Source: Deltaproteobacteria bacterium
GTDB lineage: Bacteria > Myxococcota_A > UBA796 > SXON01
Direction: 5' to 3'
Assembly (NCBI GenBank): GCA_947445035.1
Contig: CANFCK010000001.1
Location: 300,044-364,043 of the forward strand
DNA: 64,000 nucleotides
The notes beneath the pieces are model-generated. The model had not been told where the DNA came from. It saw only the letters and a program-made list of their open reading frames with translations, and did no database searches. Shown here in pieces: positions 1 through 8,675 of this stretch. How positions within the stretch are numbered: position 1 is the first letter of the stretch; every line of letters begins with the position of its first letter. A program made the position numbers and the translations under genes.

Positions 1-2
1 CC

Positions 3-1106
3 CGTTCGCCGCCTCACCCCGGAAGTGACCCCCACGCGGTCGTCAAGGCCGCTGCGGTCGAGCCGCCCGTGCCCCCGGTCGGTGCGCCGCATCGCCTCGC
101 GGCACTCTGCATGGAGAGCCTCGCGATGGCGCCTGAGGAGCGGCCCGCTTCGGCAGAGGTCTTCCGTCGCAGCGTGCAGAGCTTCCTCGAGGAGCGCGAT
201 GCCGACGCGCTCGCAGAGGCAGGGGGCCAAGCGCTGCTGCACCTCCAACTGGCGTGCGCCGCGCCCGACTCCACCGAGGTTCCGGCGCTGTACGCGACGT
301 GCCGGGTCGCCTTCGAGCAGGCGCTCGCCCGCTCGCCCGGCCACACCGTCGCCGCCGTCGGCCTCCGCACCGCCCAGGACCGCCGAATTCGATGGGAGCT
401 GGCTCGCGGCGACGCCGTGCTCGCGACGGAGCTCCTCGGGGTCATGGCCAACCCTCCGGCGGAGCTCCTCGCCGACGCGCGCCGGGTGGCAGCGGCGGCG
501 GCCACTCGGAATGCAGCAGCCGAGCGACTTCTGGCTGAACACGATCAGCGCGCCGGCCTCCGCACGCGGGCGTTCGTGAGCCTGGTCCTGGGCTCGTACC
601 TGACGCTCATGCCGCTGGTCGTGCACCTCTTCGATCGGGACCCGAGCTGGGAGCACATCGCGATTGGTTTTGTCGTGACCACGGCGCTGATGGCGGCGAT
701 CGGGTTGTGGGCTCGGGACTCGTTGAGCCGCTCCGTCCTGAACCGCGCCCTGATCCGCATCGCCATCGCGACCCCGGTCATGCAGATCCTGATGATCGTC
801 GGGGGCGCGGGCATCGGCCTCGACAGCGTACAACTCGTGGTTTTTTTCCCGCTGGTGTCCGCGGTGATCGCCGCGACCTTCGCAGTCACCCTGGAACCGA
901 TGGTGGGCGTCGCCGCCGGCGGCTACGCGGTCGCCTTCTTGCTCGCGTCGTGGCAGCCGCCGCTCCGGTGGCTGGTGCTCTCAGGCGCCAACTGCCTTTT
1001 GGTCGGGGTGCTGCTGTGGCGTTGGGGCCCGAGTGCGCTTCGAAGCTGGATCCACCTGCGTCGTGAGCAGGGCGGGATGGAATGGCTTTTTGGGGCGGGT
1101 GGCTGA
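3..1106 (+). CDS. C-terminal part of a membrane-anchored Ser/Thr protein kinase (5' truncated by window edge)
   Basis: The reading frame is open from the first complete codon at position 3, so the gene begins outside the window. The first ~60 visible residues match the end of a Hanks-type kinase domain: LCMESLAMAPEERPASAEVF is the usual last helix with its conserved Arg. A ~90-residue helical linker follows, then six hydrophobic segments between roughly residues 190 and 350, ending in a short Arg-rich tail. The catalytic loop and DFG motif are not in view, so activity cannot be judged. Myxobacterial kinases often have this plan of a cytoplasmic kinase fused to a multipass membrane module. The substrate and signal are unknown. 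The gene ends convergently with the next one across a strong hairpin. Confidence 0.75.
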   Translation, partial: RSPPHPGSDPHAVVKAAAVEPPVPPVGAPHRLAALCMESLAMAPEERPASAEVFRRSVQSFLEERDADALAEAGGQALLHLQLACAAPDSTEVPALYATCRVAFEQALARSPGHTVAAVGLRTAQDRRIRWELARGDAVLATELLGVMANPPAELLADARRVAAAAATRNAAAERLLAEHDQRAGLRTRAFVSLVLGSYLTLMPLVVHLFDRDPSWEHIAIGFVVTTALMAAIGLWARDSLSRSVLNRALIRIAIATPVMQILMIVGGAGIGLDSVQLVVFFPLVSAVIAATFAVTLEPMVGVAAGGYAVAFLLASWQPPLRWLVLSGANCLLVGVLLWRWGPSALRSWIHLRREQGGMEWLFGAGG

Positions 1107-1115
1107 CGGCGGCCC

Positions 1116-1140
1116 CGGGCGCAACCGGTGGTTGCGCCCG
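1116..1140. terminator. Probable bidirectional terminator hairpin
   Basis: A perfect 11-bp inverted repeat (CGGGCGCAACC / GGTTGCGCCCG) with a 3-base loop lies between the convergent stops at 1106 and 1157. It lacks a long T tract on either side (only AGCTGTTG follows on the + strand). The position between convergent genes and the stem strength support a terminator or transcript-end stabiliser. Confidence 0.6.
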
Positions 1141-1156
1141 AGCTGTTGAACCCCCG

Positions 1157-2476
1157 TCAGTCGCAGGAGTAGTCGGTGATGGTGAGCTCGTCGATGCGGT
1201 GTTCGTTGGTCTGGCCGCCCGTGCCCGCCGTGAAGCCGACCCACGCCGAAAAGGCGTAGTTTCCCGGGATGTCCTGGTCGATGTACACCGTGCCGTCCAT
1301 CGCCACCGTCACGTGCGGGGCGACGATCGTCACCTCGACGTAGTGCCACCCGCTGTCCTCCATTTCCGGCAGGGTGGCCCAGGCCTGGTAGGCATCGACG
1401 TCGCCATCGAAGGTGAACGCCAGGTGGTCGTCCTCGGTGGGGTCCACACCACCGTTGTAGTAGGTGTCGAGTTCTAACGTCCAACCCGGGAGGGCAGGGC
1501 CGTCGGTGCAGTCGGCCGAGCCCCCGTACCCGATACCGCAGCCGGAGCCGCCCAGGAACGAGGTTGCCCGCGCGGTGTCGAGCGCGGTCAGCGACAGCCC
1601 GTCCGCGCCGGTGCCGCCACCGATGTAGACGTAGAAGGCGATGTCGACGTTGTCGGCGTTTACCGCCGCCGAAGTCTCGAATGCGGAGCCGACCTGTTCA
1701 CTGAGCGCGGGCGTGAGCAGCAGGTTGGCCGCCGACGGGTCCCAGGCCGCGGAACCCTCGTAGTGCCACGCCGAAAGTGAGAGCGCATCGTAACTGTACG
1801 CGCCGTCCTGACACACGCTGAGCGTGCTCTCGGCGGTCTCTCCGCAGCTGTCTTCGACCGTGAGGGTGATCGCCTGGCGCCCCGTGGAACGGCTGGCCGC
1901 GGACCAATCCCAGCTCGTCGAGCCGTCCGGGAGCGGGCTGGTCGTCGTCAGCACGCCATCCACGCTCGCCGACCAGGTGACTTGCAACGACTCCGGCGCA
2001 TCCTCCGCGTCCTGCACCACCCCTGTCAGCACGCTATCCACGCCCTCAGGGAGCACCTCGTCGGCGAGCGGACTCACGATGCCGGCCAAAGGCGGCTGGT
2101 TGGGAATGGCGCTGAGCGGCACCTTCAGCAGCGGGGTCTCGGGGTCGTCTGATTGGATCCAGAGCTGCCCCTCCCCATCCGTGCCCTCGATGCCGACCAG
2201 CGTCGCCTCGCCCTGTTCCAGCGCAACCGGGAGCGAAGGCGCCGAGGTGACCGTCCATCCATCGCCTTGCGCCTCGATCTTCGTCAGGTTGAGCACGCCT
2301 TCGCCAACGTTGCGCACCAGCACGTCCCGCGACGCGGGCTCGCAGAGCCCGGTCACCGTGATCGAGCCAGGATCGGCCTCAATGACCGGATCGTCGACGG
2401 GCACGGGCTTGGACCCGCCGTTCAGACCGTAGTCGGAGCAGCCGAGCAGGCAGACACTGAGCACGATCCGGCGCAT
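1157..2476 (-). CDS. Surface lipoprotein with Ig-like repeats and C-terminal L-type lectin domain
   Basis: The 439-residue product starts with a lipoprotein signal peptide (VLSVCLLGC, lipobox Cys ~13). Residues ~35-110 look like a choice-of-anchor D / HYDIN-type Ig-like domain (LVRNVGEGVLNLT, then an IQSDDPETPLL strand). A second Ig-like domain follows (~115-205). The last ~210 residues read as a bacterial L-type lectin fold: an early FYVYIGGGTGADGLSL strand, then ELDTYYNGG with Asp, Asn and a downstream DHLAFTFDG, the arrangement of metal-binding loops in legume-type lectins. It probably binds glycans at the cell surface. A TAGCGT hexamer sits 6 bases before the ATG, so the mRNA may be leaderless. 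Ligand specificity is unknown. Confidence 0.8.
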   Translation of the reverse strand: MRRIVLSVCLLGCSDYGLNGGSKPVPVDDPVIEADPGSITVTGLCEPASRDVLVRNVGEGVLNLTKIEAQGDGWTVTSAPSLPVALEQGEATLVGIEGTDGEGQLWIQSDDPETPLLKVPLSAIPNQPPLAGIVSPLADEVLPEGVDSVLTGVVQDAEDAPESLQVTWSASVDGVLTTTSPLPDGSTSWDWSAASRSTGRQAITLTVEDSCGETAESTLSVCQDGAYSYDALSLSAWHYEGSAAWDPSAANLLLTPALSEQVGSAFETSAAVNADNVDIAFYVYIGGGTGADGLSLTALDTARATSFLGGSGCGIGYGGSADCTDGPALPGWTLELDTYYNGGVDPTEDDHLAFTFDGDVDAYQAWATLPEMEDSGWHYVEVTIVAPHVTVAMDGTVYIDQDIPGNYAFSAWVGFTAGTGGQTNEHRIDELTITDYSCD

Positions 2477-2537
2477 GGTTCCACGCTACCTCGCCGCGCC
2501 CCTCGTGTCCGGTGGCGCAAGCGCCGATCCAAGGGTC

Positions 2538-2870
2538 ATGCCCAGGATGAAACGCCGCTCGCCCGATCGCGCCGTGAAGTCGCTCCAGAGCCTTCCCGGC
2601 GTCGGAAGCTCGATCGCGGCCAACCTGGCTCGGCTGGGCTACCGCGAGCCCGAGGACCTCGCGGGCGAGAATCCCGAAGCGATGTTCTCGCAACTGCAGC
2701 GCATCACCGGCTCCGCGCAGGATCCGCTGGTGCTCGACGCGTTCCGCTGCGCGGTGCATTCGGCCTCGTCCTTGGAGCACGACCAAGAGCTCATCAAGCC
2801 GTGGGTATGGGCGCGTTTGCGCCGTCAGCCCCCCAGGATTCTCTTCGAGCAACTGGAGAAAGTTGGATAG
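2538..2870 (+). CDS. Cdd1-like (pathogenicity-locus family) helix-hairpin-helix protein
   Basis: A small protein of about 110 residues with a clear helix-hairpin-helix: SLQSLPGVGSSIAANLARLG, followed by the family pattern of a DL..E.PE..F stretch and a FRCAVHSASS segment. This is typical of the Cdd1 / mitomycin-resistance-like family (PF11731), small proteins of unknown role thought to contact DNA. I start it at ATG 2538 (ATG 2547 also possible), because an upstream in-frame start at 2475 would overlap the start of the divergent lipoprotein gene. It ends 7 bases before the convergent stop of the acyltransferase. Confidence 0.7.
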   Translation: MPRMKRRSPDRAVKSLQSLPGVGSSIAANLARLGYREPEDLAGENPEAMFSQLQRITGSAQDPLVLDAFRCAVHSASSLEHDQELIKPWVWARLRRQPPRILFEQLEKVG

Positions 2871-2877
2871 CCGACGC

Positions 2878-3963
2878 TCAACCCCACTTCCTCCAGCGAT
2901 CATCAGGCGCGTAGTCGATGAAAAGCGGGTGGTCGTCCACCGCGGCGCGTTCGCGACAGTGCGCAAGCCACACGCCGTAGTGGGCGGGGTGAGCGCGCAG
3001 CCACGGTTCGACCGCGCCGACAAGGAAGCGCAGACGCAGGTCATCCGGCTCATCACCGAAGATCGGCTCTTCGAACCTACATAGGTTGGGCGCTCCTTCG
3101 GGACACTCGAGGAAGGTAGGGACAATGGCGGCGCCCGTGGCTGCGGCGAGTCGCCAGCCGCCTGCGTTTAGTGTCGCGACCCGATCCAGATAGGGGACGC
3201 GCGACCACTTCTGACCGATGCGGCCATCGAACGCGATACCCACGAGCTCGTTGCGGGCGAGGCAGCGGTAGAGCTCGCGCACCGAGGTGTCCAAGGAGAT
3301 GAACCGGATCGGTAGCCGGTCCTCGTTGGCCTCGCGCGCGGCGCGCACCTCACGCCGCCACCGATTGTTGGCGAAGACGTCGGCGTGCGCGCGCGCAACC
3401 TCGGGCGGTGCCATCCCCCGGGCCGCGTACTGGGTGTACCGGTAGCCGCGCAGCCCCATCACCGCGTGCATCAACATGAAGTTGCCAGCGTGGGGAAACA
3501 GCAGGATGGCGCCCTTCCCGCGGGCGAGGGCGGCTTCCAGGTGCTCGTTCCCCGCGAACTCCAGGTAGGGCTGCCAGTTGTGTGGCGTGAGCTTCCCGAG
3601 CAGCAACTCCTCGAGGTGGCAGCGCCAGCCAATCCGGTAGGCCTCCGCGATGAGGGTGTCATCGGTGTTCCCGAGCCAGCGCCGAAATTCGTCGGCCATC
3701 AACCGGCGCTGCTTCGTCGCGAGCGCATGGTGCGCGCGCCACAGCGGGTAGAGCTGGGCGAGGCGCTGGGGGTGGTCGGGGTCGAGCGCGTCGCGAAGCT
3801 TCACCCAGAAAAGCCACCGGGCCACGTCCTGGGGAGAGCCGCGCAGGTCGCGCCACGGGCCCAGCTCCGGCAGCGATTGGATCGGGGGCGCCACGGTCAG
3901 CGCCCCACTACCGGGCGGGCGCCGCCGGAACTCGGTGGGTGAGCGCTCAGCCCAACGTCGCAA
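2878..3963 (-). CDS. LpxL/HtrB-like lysophospholipid acyltransferase
   Basis: A 361-residue protein of the bacterial lipid A biosynthesis acyltransferase family, which transfers acyl chains to lipid A precursors or other glycolipids at the inner membrane. Family signs are LLFPHAGN near residue 150 (the HxGN block), an IAFDGRIGQKW block near 250, and GAAIVPTFLECPEG near 285. The catalytic dyad of the family is H-x4-D/E; here the acidic position is Met (HAGNFM), so catalysis by the standard mechanism is doubtful. There is no obvious N-terminal transmembrane anchor, which most LpxL proteins have. It does not sit with other lipid A genes. The alternative is a related acyltransferase acting on another lipid. 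Confidence 0.75.
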   Translation of the reverse strand: MRRWAERSPTEFRRRPPGSGALTVAPPIQSLPELGPWRDLRGSPQDVARWLFWVKLRDALDPDHPQRLAQLYPLWRAHHALATKQRRLMADEFRRWLGNTDDTLIAEAYRIGWRCHLEELLLGKLTPHNWQPYLEFAGNEHLEAALARGKGAILLFPHAGNFMLMHAVMGLRGYRYTQYAARGMAPPEVARAHADVFANNRWRREVRAAREANEDRLPIRFISLDTSVRELYRCLARNELVGIAFDGRIGQKWSRVPYLDRVATLNAGGWRLAAATGAAIVPTFLECPEGAPNLCRFEEPIFGDEPDDLRLRFLVGAVEPWLRAHPAHYGVWLAHCRERAAVDDHPLFIDYAPDDRWRKWG

Positions 3964-4054
3964 CTGCCGTCAGAACCCGACGGGTGCAGCGTCAGCCTGT
4001 GCGCTGTATCCGCGCGACCGCTGAACCCAGCGAGCTGCCGGCAACGCGGAACTG

Positions 4055-6010
4055 TCACCCGAAGACCAGGTAGCCCGCGACGAGAAGGACAGTTACGCCG
4101 GCCACAATCCACGGCCACGGAAGCCCCGTGGGCTGCGGCGTCATGTCGAGCCCACGCGACTCCCCGGGCGGAAGCTGGGCGGCGAGCTCTTCGCGCGAGC
4201 GCCCCTGCAAGGTCCACTTTCCGGGCCCCTTCTCATTCATGCGGGACGGATCACCCCGCACCCCTACCGCCCCGTCCCAGCGGGCAATCCCGGCTCCGGG
4301 CGCTTCGTCGGACAGGGCGTCGTCGTCGGTCTCCGCCGCCCGCGCGGCCAGCTCGGCCTCGGCCAGCTCAAGGGCCTCCCGCGCGCGGCGCTCTCGGTCG
4401 GTGAGGCGCGCCGCCGCTTCCGACGCGCTGGCGCGCTGCGTTTCCGCGGCGGCCGCCGCTTCCGCTGCGGCCTGCTCCGCTGCGGCTCTCGCCGCTTCCG
4501 ACGCGCTGGCGCGCTGCGTTTCCGCGGCGGCCGCCGCTTCCGACGCGGCCTGCTCCGCTGCGGCGGCCGCCGCTTGGTACTCGGCTTCGGCCCGCGCCGC
4601 CTCCGCGGCGGCCGCTTCCGCGGCTTCGGCCCGCTCCGCCTCCGCGGCTGCCGCCACCGCACTCTCCGCGGCCTCGGCTCGCGCCAGCTCAGCCCGGTCC
4701 ACCTCGGCCCGCGCGGCCTCGGCCGCCTGCGCCGCCTCGGCCGCCTGCGCCGCCCGCGCCGCCTCCGCATCGGCCGCCCGCGCCAGAGCCGCCGCGCCTT
4801 CCGCCGCCGCAACTGCGGCCTCCCGCGCCTGCAGCCGGCGCGCTTCGACGAGCGCGGCTTCGCGAGCCTGGAGGCGCCGCGCCTCCGCCTCGTGCTGGGC
4901 GCGCGCGTCCTCTTCTGCGTGCTCCTCGGCGCGCGAATCCCCCCCGTCCTGGCCGGTGCTGGCATCGACGACATCGAGGAGCTGGCCGACATCCACGCCA
5001 CCGGCGCTCGCGGCGTCGAGCGTCTCCTCTTCGTCGGCCGGCGAGGCCGGGTCGGGGGCGAGCGTCCTCGGCCGGGCCCGCATCGCATCGCCAAGGTAGA
5101 GCATGGCAGGCACCGGCTGGCGCGTTTGTTGGGCGATGATCGCCGCCTCGCGCTCGGCGACGGCTCGTGCCGCTGCGATGGCGACCTCCGTCATCTGGCG
5201 GAGTTGCTGGGCGAGGCGCGCCGCTTCGTCCTCGATCTTGCCTTCTCGCTCGTAACGAACGGATCGCGCTTCGGTCAGCGACCGTTGGAGCCACTCCCGC
5301 GCGTCTTGGGTGCGGGTGTCGGGCGCAGCGGCCGGAGCAGCAGCGACCGGACGGACGCGGAAGATTCCCGGAGGCGGCGGCAACCTGGCCTTGTGCTGGT
5401 TCAGGAACGCGACGCACGCCTCCTCCACGTGCAGGCCCCGGACCACGACCGCCAAGGCCTGACGGGCAGCGCGAGCGTCGTGGAAGCTGGCCTTGGCCGA
5501 CCCGATACCGAACCCGGCATACAAAAAAGGTGCGCGGACGACGCCCAGTGCGACGACCACCGCGCAGGGTGCGAGCGTGGCGATCACCGCCCCCAACGCC
5601 TGGATGTCACCAAGTTGCGAGTGCTCACCCGGCTGGTGGAATGACGGTCGGATGCCGAAAACCCCGCCCTCGTCGATGCCAAAGCCCTCCAGGGCCAACG
5701 CGCCGTGGGCCCCCCCCGCCCGATGGAGGCCGTCGAGGTCCTCCAGCACGCGCAAGGCCAGGCCCAGCACGACCGGCGGCGGCGGCGCGAGGTCGTAGAG
5801 CCGGGCGCGCATCGGCGGCCCGAGCACCGCGCGGACGCCGACCGTGCGCACCGCCGTAAAAACCCCGCCCTGTGGCAGCGCGGACAGGCGATCTACGGGG
5901 AGCTCCACCGCCTCTTCCAGCACGCCGCCATCGGTGCGACAGAGCATCCGCCGCACGCCCGCGACGGCGGACGGCAGGGACTCGATCACGATCGCGTCGC
6001 CAACAGACAT
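4055..6010 (-). CDS. Probable pseudokinase with Ala-rich coiled coil and C-terminal membrane anchor
   Basis: A 651-residue protein in three parts. Residues 1-~210 resemble a degenerate Hanks kinase fold: EDLDGLHRAGGAHGALALEG sits where the catalytic loop would be, but there is no HRD, no DFG and no convincing VAIK lysine. Residues ~240-580 are an Ala/Glu/Arg-rich predicted coiled coil containing two near-identical 26-residue units. A single hydrophobic segment (IVAGVTVLLVAGYLVFG) at the very end fits a tail anchor. A GATAAT hexamer lies 8 bases before the ATG, pointing to a leaderless start, and it shares the short divergent gap with the ceramidase gene. I infer a scaffold or signalling partner for neighbouring kinases; no enzymatic function is supported. 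Confidence 0.65.
   Translation of the reverse strand: MSVGDAIVIESLPSAVAGVRRMLCRTDGGVLEEAVELPVDRLSALPQGGVFTAVRTVGVRAVLGPPMRARLYDLAPPPPVVLGLALRVLEDLDGLHRAGGAHGALALEGFGIDEGGVFGIRPSFHQPGEHSQLGDIQALGAVIATLAPCAVVVALGVVRAPFLYAGFGIGSAKASFHDARAARQALAVVVRGLHVEEACVAFLNQHKARLPPPPGIFRVRPVAAAPAAAPDTRTQDAREWLQRSLTEARSVRYEREGKIEDEAARLAQQLRQMTEVAIAAARAVAEREAAIIAQQTRQPVPAMLYLGDAMRARPRTLAPDPASPADEEETLDAASAGGVDVGQLLDVVDASTGQDGGDSRAEEHAEEDARAQHEAEARRLQAREAALVEARRLQAREAAVAAAEGAAALARAADAEAARAAQAAEAAQAAEAARAEVDRAELARAEAAESAVAAAAEAERAEAAEAAAAEAARAEAEYQAAAAAAEQAASEAAAAAETQRASASEAARAAAEQAAAEAAAAAETQRASASEAAARLTDRERRAREALELAEAELAARAAETDDDALSDEAPGAGIARWDGAVGVRGDPSRMNEKGPGKWTLQGRSREELAAQLPPGESRGLDMTPQPTGLPWPWIVAGVTVLLVAGYLVFG
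4412..4567 (-). repeat. 78-bp tandem repeat (two copies) inside the coiled-coil gene
   Basis: Two nearly identical 78-bp units, the second beginning 78 bases after the first (CGACGCGCTG at 4421 and again at 4499). They encode two copies of an Ala/Glu-rich unit containing ETQRASASEAA. The period keeps the frame, so copy-number change would lengthen the coil by 26 residues. Confidence 0.85.
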
Positions 6011-6032
6011 CGCTGGGCATTATCATCCCGCG

Positions 6033-8675
6033 ATGCGCCTCACGTCCCGGTCTTCCGTTGCCCTCCCCCTCTGTCTAGGGCTCTTGGCCTGCCCCGAGGA
6101 CCCGCCCCCCGTGGCGTGCGACGAAGAAAAAGAAAACGAAGGACAGCCAGCGATCGTGCCGGGCGCCCCGGTTGCAGGCGTCGCCGAGACCTTCGCCGAT
6201 CTCCCCGTCGGAATACCGCTTTCGGGGTACACCAGTCGCTGTGGCTGCTTCGGGGGCGAGGGCAAGGTCGACAAGCGAGACAGCCAGTATCGAAGTGAGT
6301 TTGCGCCGAGCGCGGGGGTGCAGACCCGCGTCCCGGCGAAGGCATTTTGGATCGGCAACGGCGACCAGGACCTCCTGATCCTCAAGCTCGACGTGATCTA
6401 CAGCTTCGACGGGCTGGTCGAGGCGTTGGAGCGCAGCATCGAGGCCGAGACCGGCCGGCCCATGGATGGGCGTGTCGTGCTCGCCACCAGCCACAGCCAC
6501 GCCAGTTACGGCGACTTCTCCGACCAGGTCACCTACTACCTGGGAAGCGACCGCTTCAACCTCGAGGTCTTCAATCGGCTGGTGGACACCATGACCGAGA
6601 TCGCGGTCGAGGCGCACGACAGCCTGCAGCCGGTGAAGATCGGCATCGGCAGGGCGAAAGATTGGGATGGCGGCCTCGTCTACCACGACCGCCGCGGCGA
6701 CAACGATGACATCACCTTCTTCCCCGACATTCCGGCCGGATCGTACAAGGATCCCTACCTGACGATGATCCGCATCGACACCCTGGCCGACGAGCCGCTC
6801 GGCGTGCTCTTCAACTTCGGCATGCACGGAACGTCCCTGGGTGGCGACAATGCGATGGCCAGCGTCGACGCGCCCGGACACGTGGAGCTGGCGTTCGAGG
6901 AGACGTTCGACACCCCCGTGGTGGTGGCGATGCTGCAGTCCGGCGGCGGCGACGCCTCGCCCGGGGGTAGCGACAGCAACTACGCCAACCTCGAGACGGT
7001 GGGCGAGTACGCTTCTGGGCCGATGGCAGCGCTCTGGCAGGCGATTCCCACGGCGTCAGCGCCCATTCGTTTGGAGACCGCGTCTCGCTCCATCCCCGAG
7101 ACCGGGCAGGACATCCGCGTGACCCGAAACGGCACGGTCGATTGGTATTACCCGACGTATGACGCGGAGTACACGCCGGACGACGTGGTGTACGCAGCCG
7201 ACGGCAGCATCCAGAGCCCGCTGGACGAGTTCAACACTCCCCACGGTTCGGCGTTCTGCGGCGAAAGTCCAGCCTATCTGCCTGGATTCGCGCCGGCGGG
7301 GGTGTTTCCGTATGACCAATGTGTCGACATCACCAAGATGATCGACGTGATTGGCGCGTTCTTCGAGCTCACCGACGAGGAAAAAGCGCTTCCCCTGCCC
7401 GAGTCCACGCGGGCGGCGGTCACCGCTACCCGCTTTGGCCCTGTGCCGATCTTGGACCAGAGCGGCGGCAACACTGAGCCGGTGACGGCCGACTTCTTCA
7501 TCGGATTCTTCCCTGGCGAAACCACCGCGATGTACACCGAGCAGTTCCGGCGGCGGGCCGCGGCCGAGCTTGATCTTCCGTACAGCATGGCCGTTGGCTA
7601 CGCGCAGGATCACGAGGGCTACCTCCTCATTCCCGAAGACTGGCTCCAGGGTGGCTACGAGATTGACATCAACCTTTGGGGGCCGCTGCAGGGTGAGCAC
7701 ATCATGGAGGGGCTTCTGACCATGTCCAAGGAGCGGCTGCTGACCGACGCCGTGGAAAAGCCGGATGCGTGCAACGAGTGGCAGATTCCCGACTACGGGC
7801 CGCAGCCGGAGCTCTCGACCCTCAAGCCCGACACCACGCCCGAGGCGGGTCTGTGGCTCGAGACGGCGCCGGAGTGGGTGTACAGCCCCCTGTATTCGAC
7901 CGACGAGTACTACGACGCGGACCTCGCCGGCGTCTCGTTGGTCGCCTTCGATGTGCCGTCGGTGGTGCCCCGGGTGCACGGTCTGGTCCAGCTTGGCTGG
8001 TCAGGCGGTGACCCGGCGGTGGACTTCCCGCGGGTGACCCTCCAACGCCGAAACGAAGACGGGAGCTACTCGGATGTGCTCACCGCCGCGGGGCGCCCGG
8101 TCACGGCGGGTCCCGACATCCTGGTGACGACAACCCCGGATCCCCTCTACCCGGCCGAGACGCCCCAGACCTACACCTGGTACGCGGCCTGGCAGGCGGT
8201 CGGACACGTGGAGGACCGCACCGGACTCCCGGTGGGCACCTACCGCTTGCACGTCGATGGGAACAGCTTCGTAGACGACGGCGCTTCCACATGGCCGTGG
8301 GCCTCGGAGCCCTACACCGTGGACTCGCCCGAGTTCGAGGTGATTCCCGCGACCATCAGTCTCACGCTGTCGGGGACCGACGTGGCGGCGTGGCTCCAGG
8401 CCCCCGAGCGCGGTTTCCGGCTCATCGGGCTAGACGGCGCGGTCCGCGGCGCGAACCCGCTTGATGGGGACGCGGCGCAGGTCGAGGTGCTGTACACCGA
8501 CGGCAGCGCCACCACCGCTGACATCGGCGGCACCCACGCCGGAGGGATGACGACGCTCGCCGGGGCCCTCGATTCGGCGCTGGTGGTGGTCTCGGTGACC
8601 GTCACCGACGCCTGGGGCAACGTCGGCGTGCTCGAAACCGGGGCGGTCGTCGAGACCGGCGACACCGGCGAGTGA
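6033..8675 (+). CDS. Neutral/alkaline ceramidase-like lipoprotein
   Basis: An 880-residue secreted lipoprotein (LPLCLGLLAC lipobox) of the neutral ceramidase family (PF04734), which cleaves the N-acyl bond of ceramides. Diagnostic blocks are present in order: SGYTSRCGCFG early, ATSHSHASYGD (~153, zinc-ligand His region), NFGMHGTSLGGDN (~263, second zinc His) and SGGGDASPGG (~302), where the Ser corresponds to the nucleophile in GDVSPN of known enzymes. Ig-like strands follow in the C-terminal third, ending in an ETGDTGE tail. I start at ATG 6033, which has TATCAT 6 bases upstream and gives a clean signal peptide; longer in-frame starts overlap the divergent gene. Its stop overlaps the kinase start. 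Myxobacteria make sphingolipids, so a membrane-remodelling or predatory role is plausible. Confidence 0.85.
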   Translation: MRLTSRSSVALPLCLGLLACPEDPPPVACDEEKENEGQPAIVPGAPVAGVAETFADLPVGIPLSGYTSRCGCFGGEGKVDKRDSQYRSEFAPSAGVQTRVPAKAFWIGNGDQDLLILKLDVIYSFDGLVEALERSIEAETGRPMDGRVVLATSHSHASYGDFSDQVTYYLGSDRFNLEVFNRLVDTMTEIAVEAHDSLQPVKIGIGRAKDWDGGLVYHDRRGDNDDITFFPDIPAGSYKDPYLTMIRIDTLADEPLGVLFNFGMHGTSLGGDNAMASVDAPGHVELAFEETFDTPVVVAMLQSGGGDASPGGSDSNYANLETVGEYASGPMAALWQAIPTASAPIRLETASRSIPETGQDIRVTRNGTVDWYYPTYDAEYTPDDVVYAADGSIQSPLDEFNTPHGSAFCGESPAYLPGFAPAGVFPYDQCVDITKMIDVIGAFFELTDEEKALPLPESTRAAVTATRFGPVPILDQSGGNTEPVTADFFIGFFPGETTAMYTEQFRRRAAAELDLPYSMAVGYAQDHEGYLLIPEDWLQGGYEIDINLWGPLQGEHIMEGLLTMSKERLLTDAVEKPDACNEWQIPDYGPQPELSTLKPDTTPEAGLWLETAPEWVYSPLYSTDEYYDADLAGVSLVAFDVPSVVPRVHGLVQLGWSGGDPAVDFPRVTLQRRNEDGSYSDVLTAAGRPVTAGPDILVTTTPDPLYPAETPQTYTWYAAWQAVGHVEDRTGLPVGTYRLHVDGNSFVDDGASTWPWASEPYTVDSPEFEVIPATISLTLSGTDVAAWLQAPERGFRLIGLDGAVRGANPLDGDAAQVEVLYTDGSATTADIGGTHAGGMTTLAGALDSALVVVSVTVTDAWGNVGVLETGAVVETGDTGE

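Noticed and set aside
4128-5099. Long + strand frame rich in Ala and Ser across the coiled-coil gene
   Set aside because: It is the antisense shadow of an Ala-rich GC-biased gene, with no start signal and no domain.
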